From NCBI RefSeq assembly GCF_019457905.1, contig NZ_JAHZSV010000022.1, positions 1-64,000 of the forward strand: a stretch of 64,000 bases of DNA, given 5' to 3'. The stretch's first letter is position 1, and each line of letters opens with the position of its first letter. Under the pieces are notes generated by a model that saw only the letters and a program-made list of their open reading frames with translations, searched no databases and was not told where the DNA came from. This DNA comes from Flagellimonas abyssi. Lineage in GTDB: Bacteria; Bacteroidota; Bacteroidia; Flavobacteriales; Flavobacteriaceae. This document shows, piece after piece, positions 1 to 9,008 of this stretch. Both the position numbers and the translations under genes were made by a program.

Positions 1-31
1 AACAAAAAAGTCGGAAGAATAATCTTCCGAC
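1..31 (-). terminator. Intrinsic terminator, leftward
   Basis: A perfect 9-bp stem (10-18 with 23-31) with a 4-nt loop is followed on the minus strand by TTTTTTGTT. It would end leftward transcripts, either the operon ending at 435 or an RNA encoded in 32-434. Confidence 0.75.
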
Positions 32-310
32 CATGACTGCCGTAAAAACGGCTCTTTTCCGAAAAAGTAGGTCAAATTTATGGGAACATATATTTGATCT
101 TAGAAAACCGTTACAACCAAGGGGCTCAACCTCAAAAACCCCTTGGAGCAACGTAAACCTTTTTGTAAATAAGATATTAGGTTAAGAACACAAAGTACCC
201 CATAATCACCCCATCCTATTTAAGGTTTATAACGAAAGCTTAAAAGCTTAGCGTTAACTGGGACAAACATACAACGGCTATGTGATTTTTTATGGGTACA
301 ATTTACGAAT

Positions 311-340
311 GGGGCATTTGGTTTAACGAATGCCCCTTTT
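311..340 (+). terminator. Intrinsic terminator, rightward
   Basis: GGGGCATT (311-318) pairs with AATGCCCC (329-336) and is followed by TTTT on the plus strand. There is no plus-strand gene to its left in the window, so it either belongs to an unseen RNA in 1-310 or also serves as a stem-loop 3' end for the leftward operon. Confidence 0.5.
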
Positions 341-434
341 CAATTTATATTCGTGATTTTCGAGACCTGTGTAGGAAGTTATTTACAAAAATAACAATCT
401 ATTGATTTTCAGCAAATTGAATTGATTAAGCTAT

Positions 435-1805
435 TTAGTGCTTATATTTTAACTTTCTTTCGATGGTTTCGATCATTACGTTGGCAATGTCTTTTCCTGT
501 GGTATTTTCGATACCTTCCAAACCTGGTGATGAATTCACCTCCAACAGAAGGGGGCCTTTATTGGATCTAATCAAGTCCACACCGGCAACGTCCAAATTG
601 AACACTTTTGCAGATTTTATGGCCAGTTTGCGCTCTTCGGGGGTTATTTTGACTTTAGATGCCGCACCACCTTGGTGGATATTCGCCCTAAACTCTCCTT
701 TTTGCGCTGTACGTTGCATGGAGGCCACAACTTTGCCATTAACTACAAAACAACGAATGTCATGCCCGTTGGCTTCTTTAATAAATTCTTGAACCAAGAT
801 ATTGGTCTGTACACTTTTAAAGGCATTGATCACACTCTCGGCAGCCTTATTGGTTTCGGCCAACACAACGCCCTTGCCCTGAGTGCTCTCCAATAATTTA
901 ATGATCAATGGGGCACCGCTGACCATACGAATAAGGTCTTTGGTATCCATTGGTGATTTGGCAAAACCTGTTGTGGGTATGTGAATATCGTTTTTGGAAA
1001 ACAATTGTGATGCAAAAAGCTTGTCCCTTGACCTACCTATAGAATCGGCCGTGTTTAAACAATAAACCCCGAGGGTATCGAACTGCCGTAACAAAGCGCA
1101 ACCGTAAAAGGTAACCGCAGGTTTTATCCTTGGAATAACGGCATCGAACTTGTCCAGAATGTTTCCTCCACGATATCTGATTTCAGGTGTGGATGCATCC
1201 AATTTCATATATACGTGCTCCACGTTCAAAAAAACCACTTTATGCCCGCGCATCTCGCCTGCCTCAATGATTCTTTTGTTACTGTAAAGGTTTGGATTAC
1301 TGGCTAAAAGACCGATTCTAAGCCCCTTTTTTTCTGTTGTATAGGGCTTGTATTTTTGTTCTAGTTGTTCCTCAGTAATATCGCCCTGAATAAAGCTTTC
1401 GGAAGGATTCACCAAAAACCTATCGTTCATAGCCTCACGGCCCAACAGCATACGGTACTCCATAGTATCCCTATTGGCCAAGGTCAAATCTATCTCATAA
1501 CTTTTACCCGCAATAGTGACCGACGTCCTTATTACGGGACGTTCCTCCGCGATGCCCTGAGAACTTTTTACATTACGGACATCAACTAATTTGGCCTGAC
1601 ATAATATGGATATGCTTCTATTGTCTTGAACGGGATTCACCTCGAACCGGACCCATTCTTCCAATCCTTTGTTAAAAACCTTGATTTTACTGGCTTGAAT
1701 CGATGATGTTTTTGCACCGGAATCCACTCTTGCCTTTATGGCGGGAATTCCTAAATCATCAAAACGGCACCATTCTTCGCTACCCAATATTTTTAAATCG
1801 TCCAA
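435..1805 (-). CDS. RimB-like retropepsin / RimK-like ATP-grasp fusion protein
   Basis: 456-residue cytosolic protein with two domains. Residues ~1-150 resemble the retropepsin-like 'ATP-dependent zinc protease' family (RimB type) with the aspartic motif D28-S-G-A. Residues ~160-456 are a RimK-type ATP-grasp ligase; the metal-binding segment [12 protein letters not shown] begins at about residue 422. RimK-family ligases add glutamate or other amino acids to protein C-termini or small molecules, and RimB modulates RimK in Pseudomonas; whether this fusion acts on ribosomal protein S6 is not shown. It is the last gene of the speA operon, 13 bp after the DUF155 gene. The polyamine context makes an amine or glutamate ligation role worth testing. 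Confidence 0.8.
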   Translation of the reverse strand: MDDLKILGSEEWCRFDDLGIPAIKARVDSGAKTSSIQASKIKVFNKGLEEWVRFEVNPVQDNRSISILCQAKLVDVRNVKSSQGIAEERPVIRTSVTIAGKSYEIDLTLANRDTMEYRMLLGREAMNDRFLVNPSESFIQGDITEEQLEQKYKPYTTEKKGLRIGLLASNPNLYSNKRIIEAGEMRGHKVVFLNVEHVYMKLDASTPEIRYRGGNILDKFDAVIPRIKPAVTFYGCALLRQFDTLGVYCLNTADSIGRSRDKLFASQLFSKNDIHIPTTGFAKSPMDTKDLIRMVSGAPLIIKLLESTQGKGVVLAETNKAAESVINAFKSVQTNILVQEFIKEANGHDIRCFVVNGKVVASMQRTAQKGEFRANIHQGGAASKVKITPEERKLAIKSAKVFNLDVAGVDLIRSNKGPLLLEVNSSPGLEGIENTTGKDIANVMIETIERKLKYKH

Positions 1806-1818
1806 AACAACTATTTAT

Positions 1819-2604
1819 TTAACTGATTAATCTCATAATAAACAGGTCAACCACCTCGACCAAGATCAAAATAATAATGATCCATTCCAGTCTGCTGCTT
1901 TCCCTGTGATCCATAATATTCATGAACAGACTTAAGTTCTCTTTGATCACAATACCCTGCTCCTTTATATTTCGATACCTTTCCTTGAGGTCAAAGATTT
2001 GTTTTAGGCCCTTGTCCAGTCGGTCCAGTTCCATGTCTTCCCACACTACTTCATGTGAATCAAAAATATAAAGGTTCTCGGAAATTTGGTTGTTGATGTT
2101 CAACACTTTTGCAATGTGACGCTTCAGCTTCTTTCCCCCCAGGTCCAACTTACCATTTTGTTCCAGATAGGTGGTGTGCTGCCGAGTCTCTTTCATGGCT
2201 TGTTCGGAGAGTCCTGCAAAATAATCCAAAGCTACCGACTGGGATAAATGCAACAATGCCAAACGTATACCTTCCACATTTGATTTTGGCAATATCACTT
2301 TATCATGGTCTATTGTTGCTCTTCCCTGATCAGAAACGAGTTCCATATCCATGGTCTCCGTAATGTCCGATTGACGCCATTCTTCACAAAATGGCTTGAT
2401 TTCCATTAAAATTTCTGATATTTCGTTCTCGGCGTACCCAAAAAAGGAAACAACACCATATCTGAAAATATAAAGGTAACGTGATGCATCGGAATAAAAA
2501 AGTTCATCACGATCTCCGTAAACCAGCTCTTTGCTCAAGGCGTTCCTGCAAGCTGGTATGTTGATACTTGCTGCGAGGTAAAGCGCCATTGCTTTTGATT
2601 CCAT
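1819..2604 (-). CDS. DUF155/RMD1-family protein with C-terminal membrane anchor
   Basis: 261 residues. The body fits the DUF155 (RMD1/YagE) family of unknown biochemical function: a mixed alpha/beta N-terminal part, then a long helical region (~150-235), ending in one hydrophobic segment (about 241-261, WIIIILILVEVVDLFIMRLI) that should anchor it in the inner membrane. Eukaryotic members are mitochondrial membrane proteins. It sits fifth in the speA operon, 28 bp after the acidic small protein and 13 bp before the RimB-RimK fusion. Family assignment is by recall of sequence features. Confidence 0.7.
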   Translation of the reverse strand: MESKAMALYLAASINIPACRNALSKELVYGDRDELFYSDASRYLYIFRYGVVSFFGYAENEISEILMEIKPFCEEWRQSDITETMDMELVSDQGRATIDHDKVILPKSNVEGIRLALLHLSQSVALDYFAGLSEQAMKETRQHTTYLEQNGKLDLGGKKLKRHIAKVLNINNQISENLYIFDSHEVVWEDMELDRLDKGLKQIFDLKERYRNIKEQGIVIKENLSLFMNIMDHRESSRLEWIIIILILVEVVDLFIMRLIS

Positions 2605-2632
2605 CTTTAATAAGTTAGTCTAACCAACAAGG

Positions 2633-2941
2633 TTATTCTTCTTCAGAACTTTCGAGCTCATCGGTGTCCAAATCAGAATCTTCGCTGTCTTCATTGTCAG
2701 AATCATCAAAATCCTCCATGGCCATCACCAAACGCTTACTTACTTTTATAAGATAAGCCGTGTCATCAGTTCTCACTTCAACACATTCCACTACTTCGTT
2801 GCTGGCGTTTCTGTATGTTACTATATCATCGTCGTCATAACCATCGGGAAATTTCTCAACAAGAAGGTTGAGTATGTTATTATCCAACTTTTTATAATCA
2901 ACTATTACACGTTTTAAAACGGGGGTTTGTCCTTTTCTCAT
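2633..2941 (-). CDS. Small protein with acidic tail, DHS-linked
   Basis: 102 residues, not recognised as a named family. The first ~73 residues are of mixed composition with a basic start (MRKGQ, VLKRV) and could form a small alpha/beta fold. The last ~28 residues are almost entirely Asp, Glu and Ser, so likely disordered and strongly negative. It starts 2 bp after the DHS-like gene stops, which implies co-translation. A polyanionic tail could bind polyamines or a basic partner, but no function is assigned. Confidence 0.75.
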   Translation of the reverse strand: MRKGQTPVLKRVIVDYKKLDNNILNLLVEKFPDGYDDDDIVTYRNASNEVVECVEVRTDDTAYLIKVSKRLVMAMEDFDDSDNEDSEDSDLDTDELESSEEE

Positions 2942-2943
2942 GG

Positions 2944-3918
2944 TTACATGTCTAATAAGTATGCGAAAATCAAAGGCGCCACAATGGTCGCATCAGATTC
3001 TACAATAAATTTGGGTGTGTCTATGTCCAATTTGCCCCAAGTGATTTTTTCGTTGGGAACTGCTCCGGAGTATGATCCATAACTTGTGGTGGAATCACTG
3101 ATTTGACAAAAGTAGCTCCAAAATGGAGTTTCTGTCTGTTCCAAATCCTGATATAGCATGGGTACAACACAAATAGGGAAATCACCTGCAATACCCCCAC
3201 CTATTTGGAAGAAGCCAATGCCTTTTTCTGAATTGTTCATGTACCAATCGGCCAAAAAGGTCATATACTCGATACCTGATTTCATCGTGCTTGCCTTCAA
3301 TTCGCCTTTGATCACATAACTGGCGAAGATGTTGCCCATGGTACTGTCTTCCCATCCTGGCACTACGATCGGCAAGTTTTTTTCGGCAGCTGCATACATC
3401 CAAGAATCCTTGATATCGATTTCATAATACTGCTCCAAGACACCAGATAGCAAGAGCTTGTACATATATTCATGTGGAAAATAGCGCTCGCCCTTTTCTT
3501 CGGCATTTTTCCATATATCGTAAATATGTTTCTGCAATCTCCTAAACGCTTCTTCTTCCGGAATACAGGTATCGGTTACTCGGTTAAGTCCCTTCTCCAA
3601 CAGATCCCATTCTTCCTGTGGTGTAAGGTCCCTATAATTTGGTACTCTTTTGTAATGGGAATGTGCCACAAGATTCATTAAATCCTCCTCTAGGTTGGCC
3701 CCGGTGCACGAAATAATATGAACCTTATCGGTACGGATCATTTCAGCAAATATTTTTCCTAGTTCCGCGGTACTCATCGCCCCGGCAAGGGACACCAGCA
3801 TTTTGGATCCTTGGTTCAATTGGTCTTCGTACCCTTTGGCGGCATCCACTAGGGCTGCCGAGTTAAAGTGCAAAAAGTATTTTTGTATAAATTGTGATAT
3901 TTCTCCTTTGTTACTCAT
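2944..3918 (-). CDS. Deoxyhypusine synthase-like protein
   Basis: 324-residue NAD-dependent DHS superfamily protein. Eukaryotic DHS transfers the aminobutyl group of spermidine to a lysine of eIF5A, but bacteria lack eIF5A. The catalytic block ...NEKITWGKLDID near the C-terminus keeps Glu290, Trp294 and the acceptor lysine K296 (human E323, W327 and K329 by recall). The glycine-rich NAD loop reads IGGGIAGD. By eye alignment, the spermidine-site His288 falls in GGGIAGDF (Asp or Gly here) and Asp243 in EDSTMGN (Asn here). This predicts a different amine or acceptor. The start overlaps the end of the agmatinase gene by 8 bp. Product could be a homospermidine-type polyamine or a protein adduct. 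Confidence 0.85.
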   Translation of the reverse strand: MSNKGEISQFIQKYFLHFNSAALVDAAKGYEDQLNQGSKMLVSLAGAMSTAELGKIFAEMIRTDKVHIISCTGANLEEDLMNLVAHSHYKRVPNYRDLTPQEEWDLLEKGLNRVTDTCIPEEEAFRRLQKHIYDIWKNAEEKGERYFPHEYMYKLLLSGVLEQYYEIDIKDSWMYAAAEKNLPIVVPGWEDSTMGNIFASYVIKGELKASTMKSGIEYMTFLADWYMNNSEKGIGFFQIGGGIAGDFPICVVPMLYQDLEQTETPFWSYFCQISDSTTSYGSYSGAVPNEKITWGKLDIDTPKFIVESDATIVAPLIFAYLLDM

Positions 3919-4870
3919 CGTAATCTTCTAAATTATTTTTGGATTTTTTGAAGTCGTCACCGTCCTCAAAGTTTTCATCCATGAATTCATTATTGTTTGA
4001 AAATTTGTAGCTCAACATCTTGTAATACAGTTTCGCTGCCAAAAAGTCGGATGATTTATCATTTTTGTTGGGGCATAGCTCCACAATATCAAAACCGACC
4101 ACGTTTTTCTCTTTAAAGACCCTTCTTAAAAAGTCAAGGGTCTCGTACCAGAAAAGTCCACCTGGCTCCGGGGTTCCCGTTGATGGCATTATCGATGGAT
4201 CTAGTGCATCGAGGTCAAATGTTATATACACATCATCCGTCATTAGGTCCAATGCAGAGTCCATCCAAAAATCATCGGAAATCATCTCATGGGCAAAGAA
4301 AACATTGTCCCTGTCCATTACCAAGGTTTCGGTATAATCCATACTACGAATTCCAACTTGGACCAGATTTGTGGTTTCCTTGGCCTCGTACATTGCACAG
4401 GCATGATTGTACTTGGATCCCAAATATTCTTTTCTAAGATCGGTATGTGCATCTAGCTGAAGTACGGTCAAATCTTCGAAACATTCACTGAACGCCCTTA
4501 TAGCTCCTATGGAAATGGAATGTTCACCACCTATCATGGTGACCAACTTATTGCGTTTAATGTAATCTTTTACCGTTCCATGAACGGCTTCTACCATTTC
4601 TTCCGGGGAATCCAGCTCGGTTATCGCATCTGCGAGATAAATTCCTTGTTTGTACACTTCGCTATCGGTCTCGATATCGTAAGTCTCCATGTTTTCGGAG
4701 GCTTCCAAGAAGGCTTGCGGACCTTTGTCCGCACCTTTGCCCCAAGTACTGGTACCATCGTAAGGAATGGGCAACAATACTACTTTAGCTTTTTCGGCCG
4801 AACCGTATTCCTTTGGAATTCCGGCATATGTTTTTTCTGTTTTCATTTTTATTTTTAATTCCTTTTTCAA
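3911..4870 (-). CDS. speB: Agmatinase/arginase-family ureohydrolase
   Basis: 319 residues; ureohydrolase fold. The binuclear Mn ligand motifs are all present: GGEHS, DAHTD and FDLDALDPS, plus GFDIVEL near the end. It most likely hydrolyses agmatine to putrescine and urea, fitting its position directly after the arginine decarboxylase (4-bp ATGA overlap). The C-terminal ~35 residues are a charged Asn/Asp/Glu/Lys-rich extension that looks disordered. An internal Met (codon at 4844-4846, MKTEKTYAGIP) is an alternative start. Aminopropylagmatine or another guanidino compound cannot be excluded as substrate. Confidence 0.9.
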   Translation of the reverse strand: MKKELKIKMKTEKTYAGIPKEYGSAEKAKVVLLPIPYDGTSTWGKGADKGPQAFLEASENMETYDIETDSEVYKQGIYLADAITELDSPEEMVEAVHGTVKDYIKRNKLVTMIGGEHSISIGAIRAFSECFEDLTVLQLDAHTDLRKEYLGSKYNHACAMYEAKETTNLVQVGIRSMDYTETLVMDRDNVFFAHEMISDDFWMDSALDLMTDDVYITFDLDALDPSIMPSTGTPEPGGLFWYETLDFLRRVFKEKNVVGFDIVELCPNKNDKSSDFLAAKLYYKMLSYKFSNNNEFMDENFEDGDDFKKSKNNLEDYDE

Positions 4871-6321
4871 TTTTTGCTTGGCTCCTGAAGGTTTTCCACC
4901 GCTACCAAAACATCGGAATCTTTTTTGCTTTCATAGCCCAATATGGATAAAAACTCGCCTGCCGTTTGTTGTTTGGCGAATACCGATGTAGTTATGTTCC
5001 CATCCTCATCCCTATTGATCAAAATATGTTTAGGATGTGGAATTAGGCAATGCTGTAGGCCTCCAAAACCTCCAATGGTCTCTTGGTATGCCCCTGTATT
5101 GAAGAAACCTATATACAGTGGTTTGTCCTTTCTATATTTTGGCAAATAAATGGCGTTCATGTGCTGCTCCGAATTGTAATAATCATCACTATCACAGGTT
5201 AGGCCGCCTAATAGGATACGCTCATATTCATCGTTCCATCTATTAATTGACAACATGATGAAACGTTTACTGATTGCCCAAGAATCTGGCATGGTGGTAA
5301 TGAAGGACGAGTTGATCATGTTCCATTTTTCCCTATCGTTCTGTTGTTTTTGATAGAGTACTTCATAAATATTTCCCCCACTCTCACCTACGGTAAAGCT
5401 TCCGAACTCGGTAAAAATATTGGGGACTTCCACTTCTGCTTCATCACAGGCCTGACCAATTTGGTGAATGATCTCATCCACCATATACTCATAATCATAT
5501 TCAAAGGCCAAAGAATTTTTTATGGGGAAACCACCGCCAATATTAAGACTATCCAATGTTGGACAGACTTTTTTAAGGCTGATATACACCTTTAGGCATT
5601 TCATCAATTCGTTCCAGTAATACGCAGTATCACGGATTCCGGTATTGATAAAGAAATGAAGCATCTTCAGCTCCACCTGCTCATTTGGTTTTATAGATTG
5701 GTTAAAGAATGGAACTATGTTCTTGTACCCTATGCCCAATCTTGATGTATAGAACTCAAATTTTGGTTCTTCTTCCGAAGCGATACGGACACCAATTTGG
5801 AACTTGCCATCGATTTCTTCGCTCAAGAGATTGATTTCCTCATAATTATCGATTATCGGAATACATTTTTTATGTCCGTTGTTTATTAAACGGGCTATGT
5901 TCTGAATGTACTGATCTCTTTTGAATCCGTTGCAAATCACATAATTGTCCTTGGTGATTTTTCCAGTCTTTTTTAGATGTTCCACAATATTTATATCAAA
6001 AGCCGAGGAGGTTTCGATATGGATATCATTTTTGAGCGCTTCATTCAAAACATGCTCAAAGTGCGAACTCTTGGTACAATAGCAATAATGATATTTACCA
6101 GCATATTTGTGCTTTTTTATAGCTGAATTGAACCACCCCTTCGCCCTTTGGATATTATCCGATATTTTGGGTAGATAGGTAAACTTTAAGGGAGTCCCGT
6201 ATTTTTGGGCAAGTCCGTAAAGGTCTATACCATGAAATTGTAATTTGTTGTCCTCCAATTGAAATTCCTCTTGTGGAAAATCGTAGGTCTGCTCGATAAG
6301 ATCGATATATTTTGTTTTCAT
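4867..6321 (-). CDS. speA: Arginine decarboxylase-like PLP enzyme
   Basis: 484 residues, fold-III (alanine-racemase-like) PLP decarboxylase. The PLP lysine lies in YCYCTKSSHF near the N-terminus and the active-site TCDSDD motif lies in the C-terminal domain. It is shorter than the ~630-residue E. coli SpeA; the shorter form is typical of Flavobacteriia. It would make agmatine from arginine for the following agmatinase. It is the first gene of the six-gene leftward operon, behind a good promoter and a ~280-nt structured leader. Arginine is the likely substrate by family and context; diaminopimelate or carboxynorspermidine decarboxylation is less likely. Confidence 0.85.
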   Translation of the reverse strand: MKTKYIDLIEQTYDFPQEEFQLEDNKLQFHGIDLYGLAQKYGTPLKFTYLPKISDNIQRAKGWFNSAIKKHKYAGKYHYCYCTKSSHFEHVLNEALKNDIHIETSSAFDINIVEHLKKTGKITKDNYVICNGFKRDQYIQNIARLINNGHKKCIPIIDNYEEINLLSEEIDGKFQIGVRIASEEEPKFEFYTSRLGIGYKNIVPFFNQSIKPNEQVELKMLHFFINTGIRDTAYYWNELMKCLKVYISLKKVCPTLDSLNIGGGFPIKNSLAFEYDYEYMVDEIIHQIGQACDEAEVEVPNIFTEFGSFTVGESGGNIYEVLYQKQQNDREKWNMINSSFITTMPDSWAISKRFIMLSINRWNDEYERILLGGLTCDSDDYYNSEQHMNAIYLPKYRKDKPLYIGFFNTGAYQETIGGFGGLQHCLIPHPKHILINRDEDGNITTSVFAKQQTAGEFLSILGYESKKDSDVLVAVENLQEPSKN

Positions 6322-6383
6322 TTAAATTTCGTAATTGTATTAAAAGATAATGAGAAAAATAGAAGTCTAAAAATCAAACTTTC

Positions 6384-6545
6384 TCAGATACGAAATTCAA
6401 ATACGGTATAAGGCACAAAATAGGGATTCCGTGAAAAATCACGGTTATAATGATGTAGTTCTTCGAAAGTCAGCCCGTGTATTCGGTGTCTTGATCTTAA
6501 GACGGCTTTTGGGGTAGACTTTCTTATCTCCAAAAGCCCGAACAT
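6384..6545 (-). CDS. Candidate 53-residue leader ORF upstream of speA
   Basis: ATG at 6543-6545, TGA at 6384-6386, within the predicted speA mRNA. The product begins MFGLLEIRKS and is rich in Arg (7) and His (4), ending in an aromatic stretch (PYFVPYTVFEFRI). No Shine-Dalgarno is visible, which is normal for Bacteroidota. An Arg-rich peptide ahead of an arginine decarboxylase suggests attenuation-style sensing, but codon-level conservation has not been tested and the same bases fold well as RNA. Either reading, or chance, is possible. Confidence 0.35.
   Translation of the reverse strand: MFGLLEIRKSTPKAVLRSRHRIHGLTFEELHHYNRDFSRNPYFVPYTVFEFRI
6429..6540 (-). promoter_or_regulatory. Structured speA leader RNA with possible pseudoknot
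   Basis: In 5'-3' order on the minus strand: a stem of 6528-6538 with 6504-6514 (10 of 11 pairs, 13-nt loop); a small GTCTT/AAGAC stem in 6488-6503; a 7-nt segment 6465-6471 (GACTTTC on the minus strand) perfectly complementary to GAAAGTC in the first loop (6517-6523); and a 6-bp AT-loop hairpin 6429-6444. The loop-to-tail pairing would make an H-type pseudoknot, as in several small riboswitches. No known riboswitch consensus was recognised. A ligand such as arginine, agmatine or a polyamine is inference only. Confidence 0.4.
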
Positions 6546-6607
6546 GAAAAAATTCTTCAAAGCTTATAGGCAATGAACCCTAATTGGTCGGATTCATTTT
6601 ATGGGGG

Positions 6608-6636
6608 CAAACATAAATAAAAATCCAATACTGCAA
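6608..6636 (-). promoter_or_regulatory. speA operon promoter
   Basis: Reading the minus strand, TTG (6634-6636), 18 nt, then TATGTTTG (6608-6615). This is an exact match to the Bacteroidota -7 consensus TAnnTTTG with a plausible -33 spacing. It predicts a transcript start near 6602 and a ~280-nt leader. Confidence 0.75.
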
Positions 6637-6719
6637 CTTTTTTTGGATATTTTTTTAATACATCTAACTAATTGATTACATGTATTTTATAATTAAATAA
6701 GATTTATTTTATATCATTC

Positions 6720-6758
6720 CAAAATAAAAATGGCCAGTAATTTGGAAATTACCGGCCA
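6720..6758 (-). terminator. Terminator after the molybdenum hydroxylase genes
   Basis: TGGCCAGTAATTT (6731-6743) pairs with AAATTACCGGCCA (6746-6758) with one mismatch. On the minus strand it is followed by TTTTTATTTT. It lies 31 bp after the stop of the large subunit gene. Confidence 0.8.
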
Positions 6759-6789
6759 TCTTAAACAGATTATTTTATGCTTGTTTAGA

Positions 6790-8991
6790 TCAACCCACTA
6801 ATGGTGGTTTGTCATTAATAAACGGCTGCTTGTAATAACGCCTTCCTGTTGCCTTATACAAAGCATTGGACAACGCTGCAATTGCCGGTGGCAAAGAAGG
6901 TTCTCCCAGACCTGTTGGATCAATTCCATTGTCTACAAAATAAACCTCGATATTTTTTGGAGCCTCTGAATGACGGATAAGTCGATAGGTATCAAAATTG
7001 GATTGCTCTGGCTTACCATCCTTAAATGTCATGGCACTGTAAGTAGAGTGGCCTATTCCATCTATCATACCACCTTCTATCTGGTTTTTGGCCGCCAATG
7101 GGTTGATTACGATTCCACAATCCACCGCACACCAAATATTATCTACCCTAGGTATATCTCCGCCATCTTCCAGTTCTATTACTTGAGCCACATAAGAATT
7201 ATGGCAATAGTAAGCCGCTACGCCTCTGGCTTTTCCCGTGTCGGTTCCCCAATTGGCTTTCTCTTTGACCAATTTAAGTACTCCAGCATATCGTGCAGGG
7301 TCGTAATCGTTGCTTTCTGGGTCACCGACTGGATTGTTTATGGCCCTATCAAATAGTTCCAACCTGAAATCCAATGGGTCTTTGCCCGCAGCTTCGGCCA
7401 CCTCATCTATAAAAGCTTGTTCTGCCCCCGCAATAAAATTGGAACGGGGCGCTCTCCAAGCACCTGTGGTAACATTGGTCTGTAAACTATGTTTTTCGGC
7501 CAGATAATTGTCCACTGCACCTGCCGGGAATCGGTTTTCAAAAATCAAATCATCGTTGGTACCGGCTCCCCTTACATGCCAGGCAATCAAATTGCCCTCA
7601 TCATCAAGTCCTGCTTTGAACTTAACCTTGTATGATGGCCTATAAGTACCTTGGGTCATATCATCCTCCCTTGAGTACACCAATTTAACAGGAGCGTTCA
7701 TTTTTTGGGAAATCACAGCTGCTTCTATCACAAATGGGCCATAGAGTCGGCGACCAAAACCACCTCCCATACGGGTCATCATAATATCTATTTTTTCTAC
7801 TGGCATTCCCAAACGCGCAGCTACTGTTTTCTCGGTAAACTCTGGTGTTTGTATAGGTCCCAGCAATTCGGCTTTCTCAGGTGTGACATGCGCAAAGAAG
7901 TTCATCGGCTCCATGGTATTGTGTGCCAAATAAGGTGCCGAGTAGGTGCTTTCCACAATTTTGGCCGCTTTGGCAAATGCCGCGTTCACATCACCATCTT
8001 TTCTTGCTGGTGTTTCCGTTGGCTTTTCCAGTAATGCGGTCAGTTCTTCTTCATGGTACGCAGTACTTTCCGCCGTTGAATCTTGCTCCCAATCTACTTC
8101 TAAAGCCTTTTTTGCCTGCATGCATTCCCAAGTACTGTTCCCAACAATGGCAACCAATTCGGCAATACCTCCTTGATCGGACCATTGCTTCTCTATGCCT
8201 TCGGGATATACTTCAAAATGGAAAACATCCTTGATGCCCGGCATGGACTTAACCGTATCGGCGTTCATGCCTTTATATTTCATGCCAAATGCTGGTGGAT
8301 GCACAATCATGGCGGTCAACATTCCTTCTTTATAGACATCGAGACCAAACAATGGTTTCCCTGTAACTAATTTGGGCCCATCCACGTTTTTCTTGTCTGT
8401 TCCAATTATGGAAAAAGTTCCATTTTCTTTCAATTGCACCTCTTCGGGCACTTCTATACTTGTGGCAGCGGAGGCCATTTCACCATAACCAGCTGAATTT
8501 CCACTGGCTTCGTGGGTTAGGACACCATCTTTGGTTGTAATCTCATCTGCTGAAACGTTCCATGCTTGGGCGGCGGCCTCTTTCAACATTTGCTTTGCGG
8601 TGGCACCGGCCATACGCAGGCTTTCCCACCCTTGTCGGATAGATTGGCTTCCTCCCGCCAATTGGCGAGTGAAGATGTCCGTATTCAGTGGTGCTTGCTC
8701 CACAATTACATCTTTCCATGCAATGTCCAATTCTTCGGCCACGATCATAGGCATGGATGTTTTTACGTTTTGGCCGATTTCAGGGTTTGGCGACATTATG
8801 GTCACCATACCGTTATCCCCTACTTTTAGAAAGCCGTTCAGGTCGAACCATTCTTTGGGTAAATTATTTACCTGTTCGGGAGTCATTTTACAAGAAGCCA
8901 ACCAGCTGAAGCCTATCACAAGCCCACCACTAGCTAATCCTGTATTCCGAATAAAGGCGCGTCGTCCTATTTTAGTCTTTACAAGTGTCAT
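6790..8991 (-). CDS. Molybdopterin-binding subunit of an aldehyde/isoquinoline oxidoreductase
   Basis: 733 residues, xanthine dehydrogenase superfamily, IorB-like layout. A twin-arginine signal (R10-R11-A-F-I-R) precedes a hydrophobic stretch and a lipobox ending LASC34, so it is probably a Tat-exported lipoprotein. MoCo-binding features include the glycine-rich MGGGFGRR and GLGEPSLPP near the C-terminus, whose Glu matches the catalytic Glu of the family. It oxidises an aldehyde or N-heterocycle together with the [2Fe-2S] subunit encoded just upstream (17 bp gap). No FAD subunit is nearby, as expected for IorAB-type enzymes that pass electrons to a cytochrome or other acceptor. Substrate unknown. 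Confidence 0.88.
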   Translation of the reverse strand: MTLVKTKIGRRAFIRNTGLASGGLVIGFSWLASCKMTPEQVNNLPKEWFDLNGFLKVGDNGMVTIMSPNPEIGQNVKTSMPMIVAEELDIAWKDVIVEQAPLNTDIFTRQLAGGSQSIRQGWESLRMAGATAKQMLKEAAAQAWNVSADEITTKDGVLTHEASGNSAGYGEMASAATSIEVPEEVQLKENGTFSIIGTDKKNVDGPKLVTGKPLFGLDVYKEGMLTAMIVHPPAFGMKYKGMNADTVKSMPGIKDVFHFEVYPEGIEKQWSDQGGIAELVAIVGNSTWECMQAKKALEVDWEQDSTAESTAYHEEELTALLEKPTETPARKDGDVNAAFAKAAKIVESTYSAPYLAHNTMEPMNFFAHVTPEKAELLGPIQTPEFTEKTVAARLGMPVEKIDIMMTRMGGGFGRRLYGPFVIEAAVISQKMNAPVKLVYSREDDMTQGTYRPSYKVKFKAGLDDEGNLIAWHVRGAGTNDDLIFENRFPAGAVDNYLAEKHSLQTNVTTGAWRAPRSNFIAGAEQAFIDEVAEAAGKDPLDFRLELFDRAINNPVGDPESNDYDPARYAGVLKLVKEKANWGTDTGKARGVAAYYCHNSYVAQVIELEDGGDIPRVDNIWCAVDCGIVINPLAAKNQIEGGMIDGIGHSTYSAMTFKDGKPEQSNFDTYRLIRHSEAPKNIEVYFVDNGIDPTGLGEPSLPPAIAALSNALYKATGRRYYKQPFINDKPPLVG

Positions 8992-9008
8992 TGTACTAGT
9001 TTTATGGG

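Larger units (their letters stand above)
1..434. other. Gene-free region dense in hairpins
   Basis: No credible coding sequence is visible. The stretch holds many inverted repeats: 39-43/48-52, 70-77/92-99 (one G-T), 117-124/139-146, 231-241/244-255 (around AAGCTT palindromes), and a long-range pair 195-204/291-299 with one bulge. It is bounded by a leftward terminator (10-31) and a rightward terminator (311-340). This could be a structured non-coding RNA or simply the tail of the leftward operon that ends at 435. I could not match it to tmRNA, 6S, RNase P or SRP RNA. Confidence 0.4.
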
